64,000 nt of DNA from contig CALSQM010000011.1 of the NCBI GenBank assembly GCA_943788515.1, positions 23,005-87,004 of the forward strand, in the 5' to 3' direction. Numbering within the stretch: the first letter of the stretch is position 1; each line of letters opens with the position of its first letter. A program made the translations under genes and the position numbers. Source of the DNA: an uncultured SAR86 cluster bacterium (lineage in GTDB: Bacteria; Pseudomonadota; Gammaproteobacteria; Magnimaribacterales; D2472). Below, one piece after another: positions 38,921 to 51,808 of this stretch. The notes under the pieces were generated by a model. It saw only the letters and a program-made list of their open reading frames with translations. It searched no databases and was not told where the DNA came from.

Positions 38921-41335
38921 TTAAATAACAAAATTTATTATTTTTTCTTTAATATAAATAGTTTTTTTAATAGCAGAATTGTTTATTGTTGATGCCACAT
39001 TATTGATAGCCAGTGCTAAATCTTCTATATCTTTTTGCTCAAGGCTTTTATTTATCATGACCTTACCTCTGACCTTTCCATTTACTTGAACTATTAAATT
39101 AAATTCAGAAACTTCTAATAACTCCTCTCTAAGAATAGGCCAAGAAGATTCAATTTCTTCGTTTGCAAAGTCAAAGTAAAAATTATTCCATAAATGTTGT
39201 GAGATATGAGGCGCAATAGGATTGAGAGTTTTAAGAATAATTATTATTGCCTCATTAAGACAATATTGATTTGAGGTCGACGCATTATCTTCTTTAAAAG
39301 AATCAGGTATAAAGTTAACTAGCTCCATTATTGAAGCAATGGCTGTATTAAATGAGTATCTTGTTTCAAAGTCATTTGTAACCTTTTTAAGAGTATTATG
39401 TGATTTTCTTCTAAGCTCTACTTCTTGTTTTGAAGGGTCTTTGGGCTCTTCTAGGTCAATAAATTTTCTATTGCTGACTAAGTTCCATATTTTTTTCATA
39501 AACCTTGAAGCACCTTCTACAGATGACTCTGACCATTCTAGACTTTGCTCAGGGGGAGCTGTAAACATCATATAAAGCCTTACAGTATCAGCGCCATACT
39601 TTTCTATATAAGATTGAGGATCTACAGTATTTCCTTTTGATTTGGACATTTTAGCCCCATCTTTAAGAACCATGCCTTGTGTAAGAAGCTTTTTAAAAGG
39701 CTCATTGCCTTCAACTAAATCCATATCTCTAAGCGCCTTATGAAAAAATCTTGAATATAGTAAGTGCAGTATCGCATGCTCAATACCTCCTATATATAGA
39801 TCAACAGGCAGCCAATATTTTGAATTTTTATCAAACATTTCATCTGCATTGTCTGATGAAGTAAATCTTGCGTAATACCATGATGAGTCCATAAATGTAT
39901 CAAAAGTATCTGTCTCTCTTTTTAGTCCATCAGAAATATTATAAAAATTTTCATTTTGACTTAAGGGAATAGGTGCCGAGTTCTTTTTTAGCTCTGGAAG
40001 CACTACAGGCATATCTTTTTCATCAAGAACTCTTGGTTCACCATTTTCATAAATAACCGGAATAGGGCAACCCCAATACCTTTGTCTGCTCACGCCCCAG
40101 TCTCTTAATCTGAACTGGATTAACTGCTCACCAAGCTTTGCATCTGCTAAATCCTTAATAATTGCAAGAGATGCCTCATCAGAGTACATCCCATCATATT
40201 TATCAGAGTTTATTAATTTGCCTTTTTGTACAACTGGAAGTTCATTATTATTATCAGAACTAATAACTTGAGGAATCTCTAAATCATATTTTGATGCAAA
40301 TTCGAAATCTCTTTGATCATGAGCAGGAACACCCATCACTACTCCGGTTCCATAATCAAGAAGTACAAAATTTCCAATCCATACGGGTATTTTTTTCTTT
40401 GTAATTGGATGAATTACATGCATTCCACTATAAATTCCAAGTTTTTCAGCTTTAGCCATATCAGCTTCAGCAGCTTTCACTTCTTTGCATTTGTTTAGAA
40501 AGTTTTTTATCGATTCATTATTTTTTGACAACTCTATCGATATAGTGTGATTTGGTGATATTGCTAAAAAAGAAACACCAAAAATTGTATCTGGCCGTGT
40601 TGAAAATGCCATTAAAGAATCATCAGAACCCTCAATCATGTATTTAATCTCTGCTCCGTGAGATTTCCCAATCCAATTCTTTTGCATTGTTTTAACATTC
40701 TCAGGCCAATCTACTTCATCTAAAGATGTTAAAAGTTCGTCCGCATAGTCTGTAATTTTTATAAACCATTGATCAATTTCTTTTATTTCAACTTGCGCCC
40801 CAGACCTCCATCCTTTTCCATCTATAACTTGCTCATTTGCTAAAACTGTTTCATCAACTGGATCCCAGTTCACTAATGATTTTTTCCTATAGACCAGACC
40901 TTTATCATAAAACTTTTTAAATATTAACTGTTCCCACTTATAGTATTCCGGCTCACATGTTCTAAGCTCTTTCGACCAATCATATCCAAGGCCCAGGGAT
41001 ATAAGTTGCTGTTTCATGTGTTCAATATTTTCATTAGTCCAATCTTTTGGACTAACTTTATTAGCAATCGCTGCGTTTTCAGCGGGAAGCCCAAATGCGT
41101 CCCAGCCCATAGGCTGAAAAACATTAAAGTTATTCATTCTTTTATATCTAGATATGACATCACCAATCGTATAATTTCGAACATGACCCATATGCAATTT
41201 ACCTGATGGATATGGAAACATTGATAGACAATAAAATTTTTCTCTATCATCAGGACTGGCTTTAAACTTGTCTTCTTTTAACCATTCATTTTGAATAGTT
41301 TTCTCTATTTGACTCGGGTTGTATTCAGGATTCAT
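38921..41335 (-). CDS. leuS: leucyl-tRNA synthetase
   Basis: [55 protein letters not shown]. Confidence 0.98.
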   Translation of the reverse strand: MNPEYNPSQIEKTIQNEWLKEDKFKASPDDREKFYCLSMFPYPSGKLHMGHVRNYTIGDVISRYKRMNNFNVFQPMGWDAFGLPAENAAIANKVSPKDWTNENIEHMKQQLISLGLGYDWSKELRTCEPEYYKWEQLIFKKFYDKGLVYRKKSLVNWDPVDETVLANEQVIDGKGWRSGAQVEIKEIDQWFIKITDYADELLTSLDEVDWPENVKTMQKNWIGKSHGAEIKYMIEGSDDSLMAFSTRPDTIFGVSFLAISPNHTISIELSKNNESIKNFLNKCKEVKAAEADMAKAEKLGIYSGMHVIHPITKKKIPVWIGNFVLLDYGTGVVMGVPAHDQRDFEFASKYDLEIPQVISSDNNNELPVVQKGKLINSDKYDGMYSDEASLAIIKDLADAKLGEQLIQFRLRDWGVSRQRYWGCPIPVIYENGEPRVLDEKDMPVVLPELKKNSAPIPLSQNENFYNISDGLKRETDTFDTFMDSSWYYARFTSSDNADEMFDKNSKYWLPVDLYIGGIEHAILHLLYSRFFHKALRDMDLVEGNEPFKKLLTQGMVLKDGAKMSKSKGNTVDPQSYIEKYGADTVRLYMMFTAPPEQSLEWSESSVEGASRFMKKIWNLVSNRKFIDLEEPKDPSKQEVELRRKSHNTLKKVTNDFETRYSFNTAIASIMELVNFIPDSFKEDNASTSNQYCLNEAIIIILKTLNPIAPHISQHLWNNFYFDFANEEIESSWPILREELLEVSEFNLIVQVNGKVRGKVMINKSLEQKDIEDLALAINNVASTINNSAIKKTIYIKEKIINFVI

Positions 41336-42675
41336 TTTTTTAGGAACTCATTTTCTAAGTAATTAATAGTATGTCTATTTTCTTTAAAGGTATCATCATG
41401 AAGAATCCTCTGGTGAAGAGGATGATTTGTTTTAATGCCCTCTATAAAAAACTCATCTAAAGCACTAAGCATTCTTTTAATGGCCGAGCCTCTAGAATTT
41501 GCCTGAGTAATAATTTTTGCTAGCAGTGAGTCATAGTGAGGAGGGACCTTATATCCTCCATAAATATGAGAATCATACCTTATGCCAAAACCTCCAGGTG
41601 TATGCATTTTTGTAATTGTTCCCGGGGATGGTTGAAAATTATCCGGATCTTCTGCATTAATTCTGCATTCTAGTGAGTGGCCATAAAAATTAATATCATC
41701 TTGATTTAGCTCAATTGGCATTCCAAGAGCAATTCTCAGTTGTGCTTTTACTAAATCAAAGCCAGTTATCATTTCTGTTACTGGATGTTCAACCTGAATT
41801 CTTGTATTCATTTCTATAAAATAGAATTGATTGTCTTCGTACAAAAATTCAATAGTGCCTACTCCTTCATAATTTATCTCTTCACATAAATTGATACAAG
41901 CTATCAGTGTTTTATTAAGAGCTTCTTGATTTATATTAAGTGCTGGAGCCTCCTCAATTATTTTTTGATGTCTTCTTTGCATACTGCAATCCCTAGTACC
42001 TAAATGAATCGCCTTTCCTTTGCCATCACCAACAATTTGAACTTCAATATGCCTAGGATTCCCAATAAATTTTTCAAGATAAATGGTTTCATTGCCAAAT
42101 CCATTTTTAGCTTCCTGCATTGTTATTTCTGCATGGCCAATAAGATCTTCCTCTCTTTCAACAACTCTCATTCCTCTTCCACCACCACCAGCAGTCGCCT
42201 TAATCATAATTGGGTAACCTATATCTCTAGCAATTTTTTTAAACTCATCATTATTAGATGGAATCTCATCTTTATAACCTGGCACGATTTGAATTCCGGA
42301 TTTTTCAGCCAGTGTTTTTGCAGTTATTTTGTCGCCCATTTTTTGGATTGTTTCTGAAGTTGGCCCAATAAATTTAAATCCACTTTTTTCACACATTTCT
42401 GCAAAATTATGGTCTTCGGCAAGGAACCCATATCCAGGGTATATCGCATTAGCACTTGTAAGTTCTGCAGCAGAGAGAATAGCAGGTATATTTAAATAGC
42501 TTTGAGTCGGAGATGCGGGGCCAATACAAACTGTTTCATCAGAGAACTTTAAATGTTTTAGATCTTTATCGGCTTCTGAGTAAACAGATACTGTCTTGAT
42601 GCCAAGCTCTTTACAGGCCCTGATAGCACGAAGAGCAATTTCACCACGATTGGCAATAAGAACTTTGTAACTCAT
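41332..42675 (-). CDS. accC: acetyl-CoA carboxylase biotin carboxylase subunit
   Basis: [57 protein letters not shown]. Confidence 0.98.
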   Translation of the reverse strand: MSYKVLIANRGEIALRAIRACKELGIKTVSVYSEADKDLKHLKFSDETVCIGPASPTQSYLNIPAILSAAELTSANAIYPGYGFLAEDHNFAEMCEKSGFKFIGPTSETIQKMGDKITAKTLAEKSGIQIVPGYKDEIPSNNDEFKKIARDIGYPIMIKATAGGGGRGMRVVEREEDLIGHAEITMQEAKNGFGNETIYLEKFIGNPRHIEVQIVGDGKGKAIHLGTRDCSMQRRHQKIIEEAPALNINQEALNKTLIACINLCEEINYEGVGTIEFLYEDNQFYFIEMNTRIQVEHPVTEMITGFDLVKAQLRIALGMPIELNQDDINFYGHSLECRINAEDPDNFQPSPGTITKMHTPGGFGIRYDSHIYGGYKVPPHYDSLLAKIITQANSRGSAIKRMLSALDEFFIEGIKTNHPLHQRILHDDTFKENRHTINYLENEFLKK

Positions 42676-42676
42676 T

Positions 42677-43120
42677 TTAATTAACAGTTATTATTTTTTG
42701 CCCAAATTCAACTGGACTTCCATCTTCCACATCAATGCTGGCAACTTTGCCATCAAACTCTGATTTAATTTCATTCATCATTTTCATAGCTTCAACTATA
42801 CATAGAACGTCACCGATCTGGACGCTGTCTCCTACTTTTACAAAAGGATCTTTTTCTGGGCTTGGGCTTCTATAAAAAGTTCCAACTATTGGCGAAGTAA
42901 CAGCATTTCCTGTAATAGGTTGTGTAACTTGATTAAATTGATGAGTGTCTGGGGAGCTAACTGGATCATTTTTAACTATAACTGGCTTTGAAATAAACTC
43001 TTGATGAGAACTGTTATCTCTAGAAATTCTTACAGACTCGTCTCCCTGACTTACTTCGATTTCTTTAAGATCTGATTCTTGAAGCATCTCTATAAGTTTT
43101 TTTATTTTTCTAATATCCAT
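42677..43120 (-). CDS. accB: acetyl-CoA carboxylase biotin carboxyl carrier protein
   Basis: [24 protein letters not shown] biotinylation motif. Confidence 0.97.
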   Translation of the reverse strand: MDIRKIKKLIEMLQESDLKEIEVSQGDESVRISRDNSSHQEFISKPVIVKNDPVSSPDTHQFNQVTQPITGNAVTSPIVGTFYRSPSPEKDPFVKVGDSVQIGDVLCIVEAMKMMNEIKSEFDGKVASIDVEDGSPVEFGQKIITVN

Positions 43121-43561
43121 TTATTTACTCCTGTATTTTAGAATGCCTTTAAGCATAGCTTCTTCATATCCCTTAGCGCCCAACCCTGTTATTACTTCTT
43201 CAGCTATATCTGACAGATAAGAAAAATGTCTATATTTCTCTCTAGTCTGTATATCTGAAAGATGAACTTCGTAGAATGGTATCTTGACACCAAGAAACGC
43301 ATCTCTTATTGCTATACTCGTATGAGTGTATGCAGCAGGGTTTATGATCACAAAATCTATTTTTGCTTCAACAGCACCATGAATTGAGTCTATTATTTCA
43401 TGCTCTGCATTACTTTGAAATGTTAATAAATTGCATTGATGTTCGTTTGCTAAGACTAACAAATCTTGCTGAATATCTTCAAGTGATTTGCTTCCATATA
43501 ATTCTTTTTCTCTAGTTCCGAGAAGGTTAAGATTAGGGCCATTAATAAGCAATATATTCAT
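43121..43561 (-). CDS. aroQ: type II 3-dehydroquinate dehydratase
   Basis: [59 protein letters not shown]. Confidence 0.97.
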   Translation of the reverse strand: MNILLINGPNLNLLGTREKELYGSKSLEDIQQDLLVLANEHQCNLLTFQSNAEHEIIDSIHGAVEAKIDFVIINPAAYTHTSIAIRDAFLGVKIPFYEVHLSDIQTREKYRHFSYLSDIAEEVITGLGAKGYEEAMLKGILKYRSK

Positions 43562-43612
43562 AAATTAGATTTTAACAGAAATTAAACGATTTTTGCGGAT
43601 TTTATAGATAGT

Positions 43613-44029
43613 TTATAAGAGTTTATTTTTTTGCATGGGATAGCAAAACCCTGCCTCTGAACACCCTTGATAGTATATAAAAACTTCTGATAAGTTCAAT
43701 GACGGATTTACATTAATAGTTATTACAAATTTATCCCTAAGAATTTCAGTTTCACCAAAAAACTCATCTTTATATAGCTCTTTCTTTGATTCAAGAATCC
43801 TGAATGGAATCAACTCATTTTTATATTTAAACTCAATACTATCCAAATACATATAATAACCATCTCTTATTTGCCAGCTTACAAGTGCTGCATTCATTTC
43901 TATATTACTTGATAGAGAAAATACTTCTTTGGCAATTGGTATTGTATTTTGTTCCTCAAAAAGGCTTGCTGAATTTAATTCAAATACAACTATATTACAT
44001 AGTAGTATAATTAATAATCTGTTAGTCAT
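43613..44029 (-). CDS. stand-alone DsbD N-terminal (alpha) domain protein
   Basis: VSWQIRDGYYMYLDSIEFKY..., YYQGCSEAGFCYPMQKN; no DsbD transmembrane or thioredoxin domain follows. Confidence 0.75.
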   Translation of the reverse strand: MTNRLLIILLCNIVVFELNSASLFEEQNTIPIAKEVFSLSSNIEMNAALVSWQIRDGYYMYLDSIEFKYKNELIPFRILESKKELYKDEFFGETEILRDKFVITINVNPSLNLSEVFIYYQGCSEAGFCYPMQKNKLL

Positions 44030-44100
44030 ATAGGATAAAGAATAAACCCCAAAGAAGTTAAAATAAAGATTTTATTAAATAATATGGTAAATACAAACTC

Positions 44101-45108
44101 ATGCTACAGATCTTCGCACTAAAACTTTTCTTTTATGTACCTATTTGGCTTTTAAAAATAGTTTTTTATAAAAAAAGAAAAATATTAAGAGGCCATCAAT
44201 TCGACGCTCAAGCAGCTGCACTTTTGTTTATTACTCCAAAAACTGATTTATCTGTTCTTGCAGACAACGAAATACCAAATACCAGAAACTCAATTAATAA
44301 AAATAGAAAAAAAACTAAACTTTCATTAATACCCTCAAGAGAGGTAAAAAAAATTGACCATGTTTTACCAAATCATAAGTTACTTTTGAGGGAATATCAG
44401 CCTGTTAATTTAGATAAAAAAAGAGCGGTACTATATTTTCATGGAGGAGGATATGTTCTCAGTTCTGTTGATACCCACGATGATATGGTGTCATACATGT
44501 CGGACAGTGTGGGAGTAAAGTTTTATTCACTAGACTATAGGCTTTCACCAGAGAATAAATATCCTGACTCTCTAGATGACGCATTAGAAGCATATGCATG
44601 GCTAATCAAGCAAGGCTTCAATCCTAAAGAAATTTCAGTTTGTGGAGACAGTGCAGGTGCACATTTAGCAGCCTCATTAGTTCATGATCTCTCAAACCGA
44701 GATGAAAATCTTCCAGCAAGTCAATTTTTGATATACCCGATGTGCGATCCATCTTGTTCTTCAAAGTCATACGAATTGCTCTCATCAGGATACTTACTTA
44801 CAAAAAATAATATGATTTGGTTCTGGGATAAGCTCAGAGGCTCCAGAAAAGATGATATTAATCCAACATTTAATCTATTAAAATTTAATTTTGAAAAAGC
44901 GCTTCCGCCTACAATAATCGTAACAGCTGGCTTTGATCCACTTTGTGATGATGGAGAAATATATGCATATTTATTACATAAAGGTAAACATAATGTGAAA
45001 CAATTACACTATCCAACATTGTTTCATGGTTTTGCATCTGTAACTAAGTTAAAAGCAGCTCAAACTGCTGTTGAGGATTTTTTAAAAGAATATAAAAAAA
45101 TATTATGA
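44101..45108 (+). CDS. alpha/beta hydrolase (hormone-sensitive lipase-like)
   Basis: [25 protein letters not shown]-like GDSAG nucleophile elbow, late His in LFHGFAS. Confidence 0.92.
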   Translation: MLQIFALKLFFYVPIWLLKIVFYKKRKILRGHQFDAQAAALLFITPKTDLSVLADNEIPNTRNSINKNRKKTKLSLIPSREVKKIDHVLPNHKLLLREYQPVNLDKKRAVLYFHGGGYVLSSVDTHDDMVSYMSDSVGVKFYSLDYRLSPENKYPDSLDDALEAYAWLIKQGFNPKEISVCGDSAGAHLAASLVHDLSNRDENLPASQFLIYPMCDPSCSSKSYELLSSGYLLTKNNMIWFWDKLRGSRKDDINPTFNLLKFNFEKALPPTIIVTAGFDPLCDDGEIYAYLLHKGKHNVKQLHYPTLFHGFASVTKLKAAQTAVEDFLKEYKKIL

Positions 45109-46703
45109 GTAAAATTTTAGAAGTAAATAATTTAAGCATCAATTTTTCAACAAGAGATGGATTGTTCAATGCTGTGGATGACATAAGTTTTGACATTGAA
45201 AAAAATCAGACATTAGCCTTAGTTGGTGAATCAGGTTCGGGTAAATCTGTAACTGCTATGTCAATTCTTCAACTTCTTCAAAAACCTCAAGCTTCTTATT
45301 CCAAGGAATCTTCTATTAAGTTCAATGGCGATGAGATTATAGATGCTAAGTATGAGAAGCTGCTCTCTTTAAGAGGAAATATTATATCTATGATATTTCA
45401 AGAGCCTATGACTTCACTGAACCCGTATCATAGAGTAGGAAACCAAATCACTGAATCAATATTACTTCACTCCAATAGCTCAAAGAAAGAAGCTTTAGAT
45501 GAAGCAAAAAAATTAATGGCGCTTGTTGAGATTGATGATGTTGAGAGGCGTTTTTACGCATACCCTCATGAGCTTTCTGGCGGGCAGAGGCAAAGGGTTA
45601 TGATTGCTATGGCGCTAGTTAATAAACCTGAGCTATTGATAGCTGATGAGCCAACGACTGCTCTTGATGTGACTATTCAAGCCCAGATACTGGATCTTAT
45701 GTCTAAGCTAAAAAATGAACTAGGCATGTCAATACTTTTTATTACTCATGATCTTGGACTTGTTCAAGAATTTTCTGACAATGTTTGTGTTATGAAAAAT
45801 GGCAAAATAGTTGAAAAAGGAAATACTATTGAAGTATTTGATAATCCCTCTCATGAATATACAAAAAAACTTTTAGATGCAGAACCGCAACCAAAAGAAG
45901 ACAACCCTGTAAGTGATGATCCGATAATTGAGATCAATGACTTAAATGTTTACTATTCAATACCCTCAACGAATTTTTTTAAAAAAAATAGCTTCCATGC
46001 AGTTAAAAATACCTCATTTAGCATATACAAAAATACTACGATTGGTTTAGTTGGAGAATCTGGCTCAGGCAAGTCCACCCTGGGCAAGGCCATAGCAAAT
46101 TTAATTGCCTTTGAAGGAAATATTAAATTTAACGGAAAAGATATTGATTCAAATTCGCAAAAAGAAAATAAAGAATTGAAAAAAAATGTCCAAATTGTTT
46201 TTCAAGACCCATATGGTTCTTTATCGCCTAGAATGACGGTTGGAGAAATAGTTGGCGAGGGTTTGGGTGTTCACTTCAAACTTTCAAAAAAAGAAAGAGA
46301 TGAAAAGATAGATAAGGTGCTTTCAGATGTTGGTATCGAAATAGCAGCTAAGAACAAATATCCACATGAGTTTTCAGGGGGTCAAAGGCAGAGAATTGCA
46401 ATTGCTAGGTCTTTAATTATGAATCCTGCTTTTATGATTCTTGATGAGCCAACATCAGCATTAGATAGATCTATTCAAATCCAAGTAATAGACTTGCTAA
46501 AAGAGATACAAAACGAATATAGACTTACTTATCTATTTATCAGTCATGATTTGAAGGTTATTAGATCGATGTCAGATTTTATTTTTGTTATGAAGAATGG
46601 TGAAATAGTAGAATCAGGACCTTCTTACCAGGTCTTTGAAAACCCAGAGCAAGACTATACTAAAAAATTACTCTCAGCTGCTTTAAAATATGCATCCGAA
46701 TAA
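45105..46703 (+). CDS. fused double ABC ATPase, oligopeptide type (YejF/GsiA-like)
   Basis: Two NBDs: [11 protein letters not shown] ... [15 protein letters not shown] and [11 protein letters not shown] ... [15 protein letters not shown]. Confidence 0.93.
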   Translation: MSKILEVNNLSINFSTRDGLFNAVDDISFDIEKNQTLALVGESGSGKSVTAMSILQLLQKPQASYSKESSIKFNGDEIIDAKYEKLLSLRGNIISMIFQEPMTSLNPYHRVGNQITESILLHSNSSKKEALDEAKKLMALVEIDDVERRFYAYPHELSGGQRQRVMIAMALVNKPELLIADEPTTALDVTIQAQILDLMSKLKNELGMSILFITHDLGLVQEFSDNVCVMKNGKIVEKGNTIEVFDNPSHEYTKKLLDAEPQPKEDNPVSDDPIIEINDLNVYYSIPSTNFFKKNSFHAVKNTSFSIYKNTTIGLVGESGSGKSTLGKAIANLIAFEGNIKFNGKDIDSNSQKENKELKKNVQIVFQDPYGSLSPRMTVGEIVGEGLGVHFKLSKKERDEKIDKVLSDVGIEIAAKNKYPHEFSGGQRQRIAIARSLIMNPAFMILDEPTSALDRSIQIQVIDLLKEIQNEYRLTYLFISHDLKVIRSMSDFIFVMKNGEIVESGPSYQVFENPEQDYTKKLLSAALKYASE

Positions 46704-46718
46704 TTTAATATATTAAAT

Positions 46719-48380
46719 ATGACAAATAGAAAATATTCTAAAGAGCTTGTCGATGGACCAAATCAAGCGGCATCCAGATCAATGCTTAGAGGGGTAGGAT
46801 TCACATCTGAGGATTTTACAAAACCATTTGTTGGAATTGCTTCCACAGGAGCAAAAGTAACCCCATGCAATATGCACATAAATCAACTTTCAGAGATTGT
46901 TGAAAAATCAGTTGATAGCTCCGGTGGTAAGGGAGTTCTTTTTAACACTATTACTGTTTCTGATGGAATTTCTATGGGCACACAGGGTATGAAATACTCT
47001 CTTGTCTCCCGAGAGGTAATTGCTGATTCAATAGAAACTGTTGTGGGTTGTCTTGGGTATGATGGAGTTATTGCTGTCGGCGGTTGTGATAAAAATATGC
47101 CTGGTTGCATTATTGGAATGGCAAGATTAAACAGACCATCAATATTTATATATGGCGGCTCTATAAAACCCAGTAAAGAAAATACTGACTACGTTACAGT
47201 TTGTGAGAAAACTGGAGAATACTCAAAGGGTGATCTTAAAGAATCCGAACTGATTTATGTTGAAAAGATTTCCGTAAAAGGGCCTGGGTCTTGTGGCGGC
47301 ATGTATACAGCAAATACCATGGCTTCTGCAATTGAGGCTCTGGGTATGAGTCTTCCTGGAAGCAGTAGTCAAGACGCAACCTCAGGTGATAAAGAAAACG
47401 ATTGTGCTAAAGCTGGCGAAGCAATAATGAACTTATTGGAAAAAGATATTAAGCCATCAGATATTATGACTAAAAATGCTTTTGAAAATGCTATAACAAT
47501 GGTTATATCGCTTGGGGGATCAACAAATGCAGTTTTGCATTTATTGGCTATGGCGCACTCTATTGGCGAAGACTTAGAGTTAGATGACTTCACAAGAATA
47601 GGTAAGAAAACACCTGTAATGGCAGATCTCAAGCCCTTTGGTTCCCACTATATGTCAGAACTTAATGCTAACGGTGGTATTCAGCCCCTAATGAAGACTT
47701 TACTCGAAAAAGGTTTATTGCATGGGGAATGTCTTACGGTTACTGGAAAAACCCTGGCTGAAAATCTTGCTGAAATAAAGCCTTATGATGCTGATCAAGA
47801 CATAATAAAATCATTTAACAATCCAATTAAGGCAAACAGCCATCTTAGGATTCTGTATGGCAATTTAGCTAAAGATGGTGCCGTTGCAAAAATTACAGGA
47901 AAAGAAGGAACCTCTTTTAAAGGAAGTGCCCGTGTTTTTGATTCAGAAGAAGAGGGGGTAGAAGCAATCCTATCAAAATCTATAAAAGCTGGAGATGTTG
48001 TGGTAATTAGATATGAGGGGCCAAAAGGAGGTCCGGGCATGAGAGAAATGCTAAAACCTACATCTGCCATAATGGGTCAAGGTCTTGGCGATAAGGTAGC
48101 TTTTATAACAGACGGTCGTTTTTCAGGAGGCACTCACGGATTTGTTGTTGGGCACATTACTCCTGAGGCTGCAGATGGCGGCTTAATTGCAATAATTGAA
48201 GATGGTGACTCTATATTAATCGATGCAGATTCAGATAAGTTAATTCTTAATATTTCTGAGGATGAAATTTCAAATAGACTAAGTAGATGGGTAAACCCAA
48301 AAACACCTCCCAAAAAAGGAGTCTTAGCAAAATTTGCAAAAAGTGTTAAATCAGCTAGTCTTGGAGCGGTAACAGATTAA
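46719..48380 (+). CDS. ilvD: dihydroxy-acid dehydratase
   Basis: [63 protein letters not shown]. Confidence 0.97.
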   Translation: MTNRKYSKELVDGPNQAASRSMLRGVGFTSEDFTKPFVGIASTGAKVTPCNMHINQLSEIVEKSVDSSGGKGVLFNTITVSDGISMGTQGMKYSLVSREVIADSIETVVGCLGYDGVIAVGGCDKNMPGCIIGMARLNRPSIFIYGGSIKPSKENTDYVTVCEKTGEYSKGDLKESELIYVEKISVKGPGSCGGMYTANTMASAIEALGMSLPGSSSQDATSGDKENDCAKAGEAIMNLLEKDIKPSDIMTKNAFENAITMVISLGGSTNAVLHLLAMAHSIGEDLELDDFTRIGKKTPVMADLKPFGSHYMSELNANGGIQPLMKTLLEKGLLHGECLTVTGKTLAENLAEIKPYDADQDIIKSFNNPIKANSHLRILYGNLAKDGAVAKITGKEGTSFKGSARVFDSEEEGVEAILSKSIKAGDVVVIRYEGPKGGPGMREMLKPTSAIMGQGLGDKVAFITDGRFSGGTHGFVVGHITPEAADGGLIAIIEDGDSILIDADSDKLILNISEDEISNRLSRWVNPKTPPKKGVLAKFAKSVKSASLGAVTD

Positions 48381-48382
48381 AT

Positions 48383-49381
48383 ATGTATTTTAAAAGAAAA
48401 TTTCCCAATAGTAGACTAAGAAGAATACGTCTCAATTCAAATCTTAGAGACTTGCTTGCTGAAGTTAGATTGTCTACAAATGATTTAATTCAGCCTTTAT
48501 TTATAAAAGAAGGCTTGAGTGGAAAAGAGGCTATTGAAAGCATGCCCAATATTAATAGATATGGACAAGATTCAATTTTTGCAGAAATAGAAGAGCTACT
48601 AGAGCATGATATAAATACGATTGCTCTATTTCCAGTTATTAATCACTCCAAGAAAAATAGCACTGGAGATGAGGCTATCAATGCATCTAATTTGATGTGT
48701 GAAACTATTAGTAATATAAAGAAACGATTCCCTGAAATAATCTTAATATCTGATGTTGCTCTAGATCCATATACCGATCATGGGCATGACGGTATTTTAA
48801 AAAATGATTATGTTGATAATGATGAGACTTTAGCTGTTTTAAGGAAGCAATCACTAACATTGGCTCAGGCTGGGACAGACATAATTGCACCATCAGATAT
48901 GATGGATGGAAGAATAGGCTCTATAAGAGAGGCATTGGACGAAATGGATTATAAAAATACGATCCTACTATCATATGCAGCAAAATATAATTCAAAGTTT
49001 TATGGTCCATTTAGAGATGCTGTTAATTCAGCTTCAAGTCTAGGTAAGTCTTCAAAAGCCAGTTATCAAATGTCACCAAAAAATATAAATGAAGCTCTCC
49101 ATGAAGTTGCTATGGATATTAATGAAGGTGCAGACATAGTAATGGTTAAGCCGGGTATGCCTTATCTAGATATAATTTCAAAAGTAAAAGAAACCTTCAA
49201 AGTACCAACCTTTGCATACCAGGTTAGTGGTGAGTACAGCATGCTTAAACTGGCGATCGATAAAGGATGGCTTGAAAGCGATGTTATGTTAGAATCATTA
49301 ATAAGCTTTAAGAGAGCTGGAGCTGATGCTATTCTAACGTACGCAGCTAAAGAAATTTCCAAGGAGATAACTAACAAATGA
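48383..49381 (+). CDS. hemB: porphobilinogen synthase
   Basis: LISDVALDPYTDHGHDG, DIIAPSDMMDGRIGSIR, ADIVMVKPGMPYLD. Confidence 0.97.
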   Translation: MYFKRKFPNSRLRRIRLNSNLRDLLAEVRLSTNDLIQPLFIKEGLSGKEAIESMPNINRYGQDSIFAEIEELLEHDINTIALFPVINHSKKNSTGDEAINASNLMCETISNIKKRFPEIILISDVALDPYTDHGHDGILKNDYVDNDETLAVLRKQSLTLAQAGTDIIAPSDMMDGRIGSIREALDEMDYKNTILLSYAAKYNSKFYGPFRDAVNSASSLGKSSKASYQMSPKNINEALHEVAMDINEGADIVMVKPGMPYLDIISKVKETFKVPTFAYQVSGEYSMLKLAIDKGWLESDVMLESLISFKRAGADAILTYAAKEISKEITNK

Positions 49382-49704
49382 CCAACGTGATAGAAATTCA
49401 TGATGAAGAAAACTTTAATAACGACGTTTTAAATTCAGAAAAGCCTGTATTGGTTGATTTTTGGGCTGAATGGTGTGGACCTTGCAAACAGCTTGCACCT
49501 ACTGTTGAGGCAGTTGCCGCAGAAAAATTAGAAACATTAAAGGTTTGCAAAATGGATGTTGACTCAAATAGAGAAATTGCTGCCAAATATGGAATAAGGT
49601 CAATACCTTCATTAATAATTTTTAAAAATGGAGAGCCTGCAGGAGTTGAGGTAGGAGCGCTAACTAAACAACAATTAGAGGATTTTATAAGTACAGTAGT
49701 TTAA
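49378..49704 (+). CDS. trxA: thioredoxin
   Basis: VDFWAEWCGPCKQLAP, KYGIRSIPSLIIFKNGE. Confidence 0.97.
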   Translation: MTNVIEIHDEENFNNDVLNSEKPVLVDFWAEWCGPCKQLAPTVEAVAAEKLETLKVCKMDVDSNREIAAKYGIRSIPSLIIFKNGEPAGVEVGALTKQQLEDFISTVV

Positions 49705-49833
49705 CTTTGCAAAGAGTTCTTTGCATATTGCAAGAAATAGGATTATCATTTCAACTTCTTCGGCTTTAAGCCATCTAAAACAAAAACTCACTTTTTCAAT
49801 CACAAAAACAACAATTAGAACGGAAATAATTAA

Positions 49834-51111
49834 ATGAATCTTACTGAAATTAAAATAAAACCAATAAATGAACTTGTGGATATAGCTACTGAGCTTGGGC
49901 TTGAAGATGTTGGAAGGCTTAAAAAGCAAGAGATAATATTTAGAATTTTTAAGCATAAAGCTTCTGAGGGTGTTGATATCTATGGCGGCGGAGTTCTCGA
50001 GATTTTAAATGATGGTTTTGGATTTCTACGTTCCCCAGAGGGTTCTTACTGTGCTGGTGAAGATGATATCTATGTTTCACCAAGTCAAATCAGAAAGTTT
50101 AGCCTTCGAAAGGGAGACTCAGTTGCTGGAAAAATTAGAACGCCTAAAGATAAAGAGCGCTATTTTGCATTAATTCAAGTTGATACAATTAATGGTGAAG
50201 AGCCAAGAAATACCAAAAATAAGATTCTCTTTGAAAATTTAACTCCTCTTTTTCCTAATGAAAGACTAATCCTCGAGCAAGGCACAGGATCTAATGAAGA
50301 TTTATCCTCTCGAATAATTGACTTGATTGCTCCGATCGGAAAGGGGCAGCGTGGCCTTATTGTTTCTCCACCCAAGGCTGGTAAAACATTAATGCTCCAA
50401 AGCATAGCTCATTCGATAAAAAGCAATAACCCAGAAGTTGAGCTTATAGTTCTTTTGATTGATGAAAGGCCTGAAGAGGTGACAGAGATGTCAAGAACCG
50501 TAAAAGGAGAGGTTGTAGCTAGTACTTTTGATGAACCGCCTACTCGACATGTTCAAGTCGCAAATATGGTTATTGAAAAAGCCAAAAGACTTGTTGAGCA
50601 TAAAAAAGATGTAGTTATCTTGCTAGATTCTATTACTCGTCTTGGAAGAGCTTATAACTCAGTTCAACCTGCATCAGGAAAAATCTTGAGTGGTGGAGTT
50701 GACTCTAATGCATTAGAAAGACCAAAAAGGTTTTTTGGTGCAGCTAGAAATCTTGAAGAGGGTGGAAGTCTTACTATTCTTGCTACAGCCCTAGTAGAAA
50801 CAGGATCGAAGATGGATGAGGTTATTTATGAAGAGTTTAAAGGCACAGGCAATATGGAAATTCATCTTGAAAGAAAAATAGCAGAAAAAAGAATATATCC
50901 AGCTATTAATATCAGAAGATCAGGAACAAGAAGAGAAGATTTACTGACTGCTGAAGATGAGTTGCAAAGAATGTGGGTTTTGAGAAAAATTCTAGATGAT
51001 ATGGAAGATGCTCAGTCAATTCAATTCTTAATAGATAGATTGAAATCACACAAAACAAATGATGAATTCTTTACCTCAATGAAAGGAGGTAATGGCAAGA
51101 AAACTAGATAA
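49834..51111 (+). CDS. rho: transcription termination factor Rho
   Basis: [14 protein letters not shown]-like cold-shock domain, [31 protein letters not shown]. Confidence 0.97.
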   Translation: MNLTEIKIKPINELVDIATELGLEDVGRLKKQEIIFRIFKHKASEGVDIYGGGVLEILNDGFGFLRSPEGSYCAGEDDIYVSPSQIRKFSLRKGDSVAGKIRTPKDKERYFALIQVDTINGEEPRNTKNKILFENLTPLFPNERLILEQGTGSNEDLSSRIIDLIAPIGKGQRGLIVSPPKAGKTLMLQSIAHSIKSNNPEVELIVLLIDERPEEVTEMSRTVKGEVVASTFDEPPTRHVQVANMVIEKAKRLVEHKKDVVILLDSITRLGRAYNSVQPASGKILSGGVDSNALERPKRFFGAARNLEEGGSLTILATALVETGSKMDEVIYEEFKGTGNMEIHLERKIAEKRIYPAINIRRSGTRREDLLTAEDELQRMWVLRKILDDMEDAQSIQFLIDRLKSHKTNDEFFTSMKGGNGKKTR

Positions 51112-51808
51112 AGTTTTTTACCATCTCAATCATCATCTCGTCTGATGGGCTAGATGATACATAAACCTCTAACTCTTTCGAGTCATCTCTCAATTTCTTT
51201 TTGATATTTTCTGATGCAACAATAAATATCTTTTTTTTCAAAATAGTTTCATCTAAATGATCAATTAAAAATTTAATAGTACCAAAGTTATAAATAAGTA
51301 CTATTTCCTTGTTATTGTTTATTTTTTTTAATTCTTCAGCCAGATAGATCACCTCATAACACACAATTTCATCTAAATCTTTTCCTAGGTTGTCTTGAAG
51401 GATTCTGTTGGAGTTATTCCCACAAAATAAAAGACTTTTACCAGGAAAATTAGTGCGAATTAAACCTAGGATTCCTTCAGATGAGAGCTCATTAGGAAAA
51501 ATAGACTGAATACCTTTTTTTAATAGTTTATCTGATGTCGTTGGTCCGGTCGTGAGAATATTATGATGAAGCAAATCTATAACATTTAAAGACTTAATAA
51601 TTTCTAGCCCATTTATAACCGAATTCTGACTTGTAAAAATTATATTGTTATACAAATGAATATTTTCAATTTTTTTAATAGATCTTTTATCAGGGTTAGT
51701 AGACACAATTTTAGAAAGATGAATATTACTTATTTTTATGCCTTGATCGTTAGATAAGTTTTTTAGGTTACTAGATAAGTTTTTTGGTCTTGTATTAATA
51801 ATTATCAT
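51104..51808 (-). CDS. hemD: uroporphyrinogen-III synthase
   Basis: [37 protein letters not shown]; adjacent to hemC. Confidence 0.85.
   Translation of the reverse strand: MIIINTRPKNLSSNLKNLSNDQGIKISNIHLSKIVSTNPDKRSIKKIENIHLYNNIIFTSQNSVINGLEIIKSLNVIDLLHHNILTTGPTTSDKLLKKGIQSIFPNELSSEGILGLIRTNFPGKSLLFCGNNSNRILQDNLGKDLDEIVCYEVIYLAEELKKINNNKEIVLIYNFGTIKFLIDHLDETILKKKIFIVASENIKKKLRDDSKELEVYVSSSPSDEMMIEMVKNFI

Noticed and set aside
39339-42357. Forward ORFs opposite leuS and accC
   Set aside because: Shadow ORFs; no family motif and fully inside conserved genes.
46883-48070. Three reverse ORFs within ilvD (46883..47110, 47369..47632, 47795..48070)
   Set aside because: Antisense shadow ORFs of a confident dihydroxy-acid dehydratase.
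49675-49956. Reverse ORF spanning the trxA-rho gap
   Set aside because: Overlaps the rho start and has low-complexity hydrophobic/aromatic content; the gap fits a leader better.
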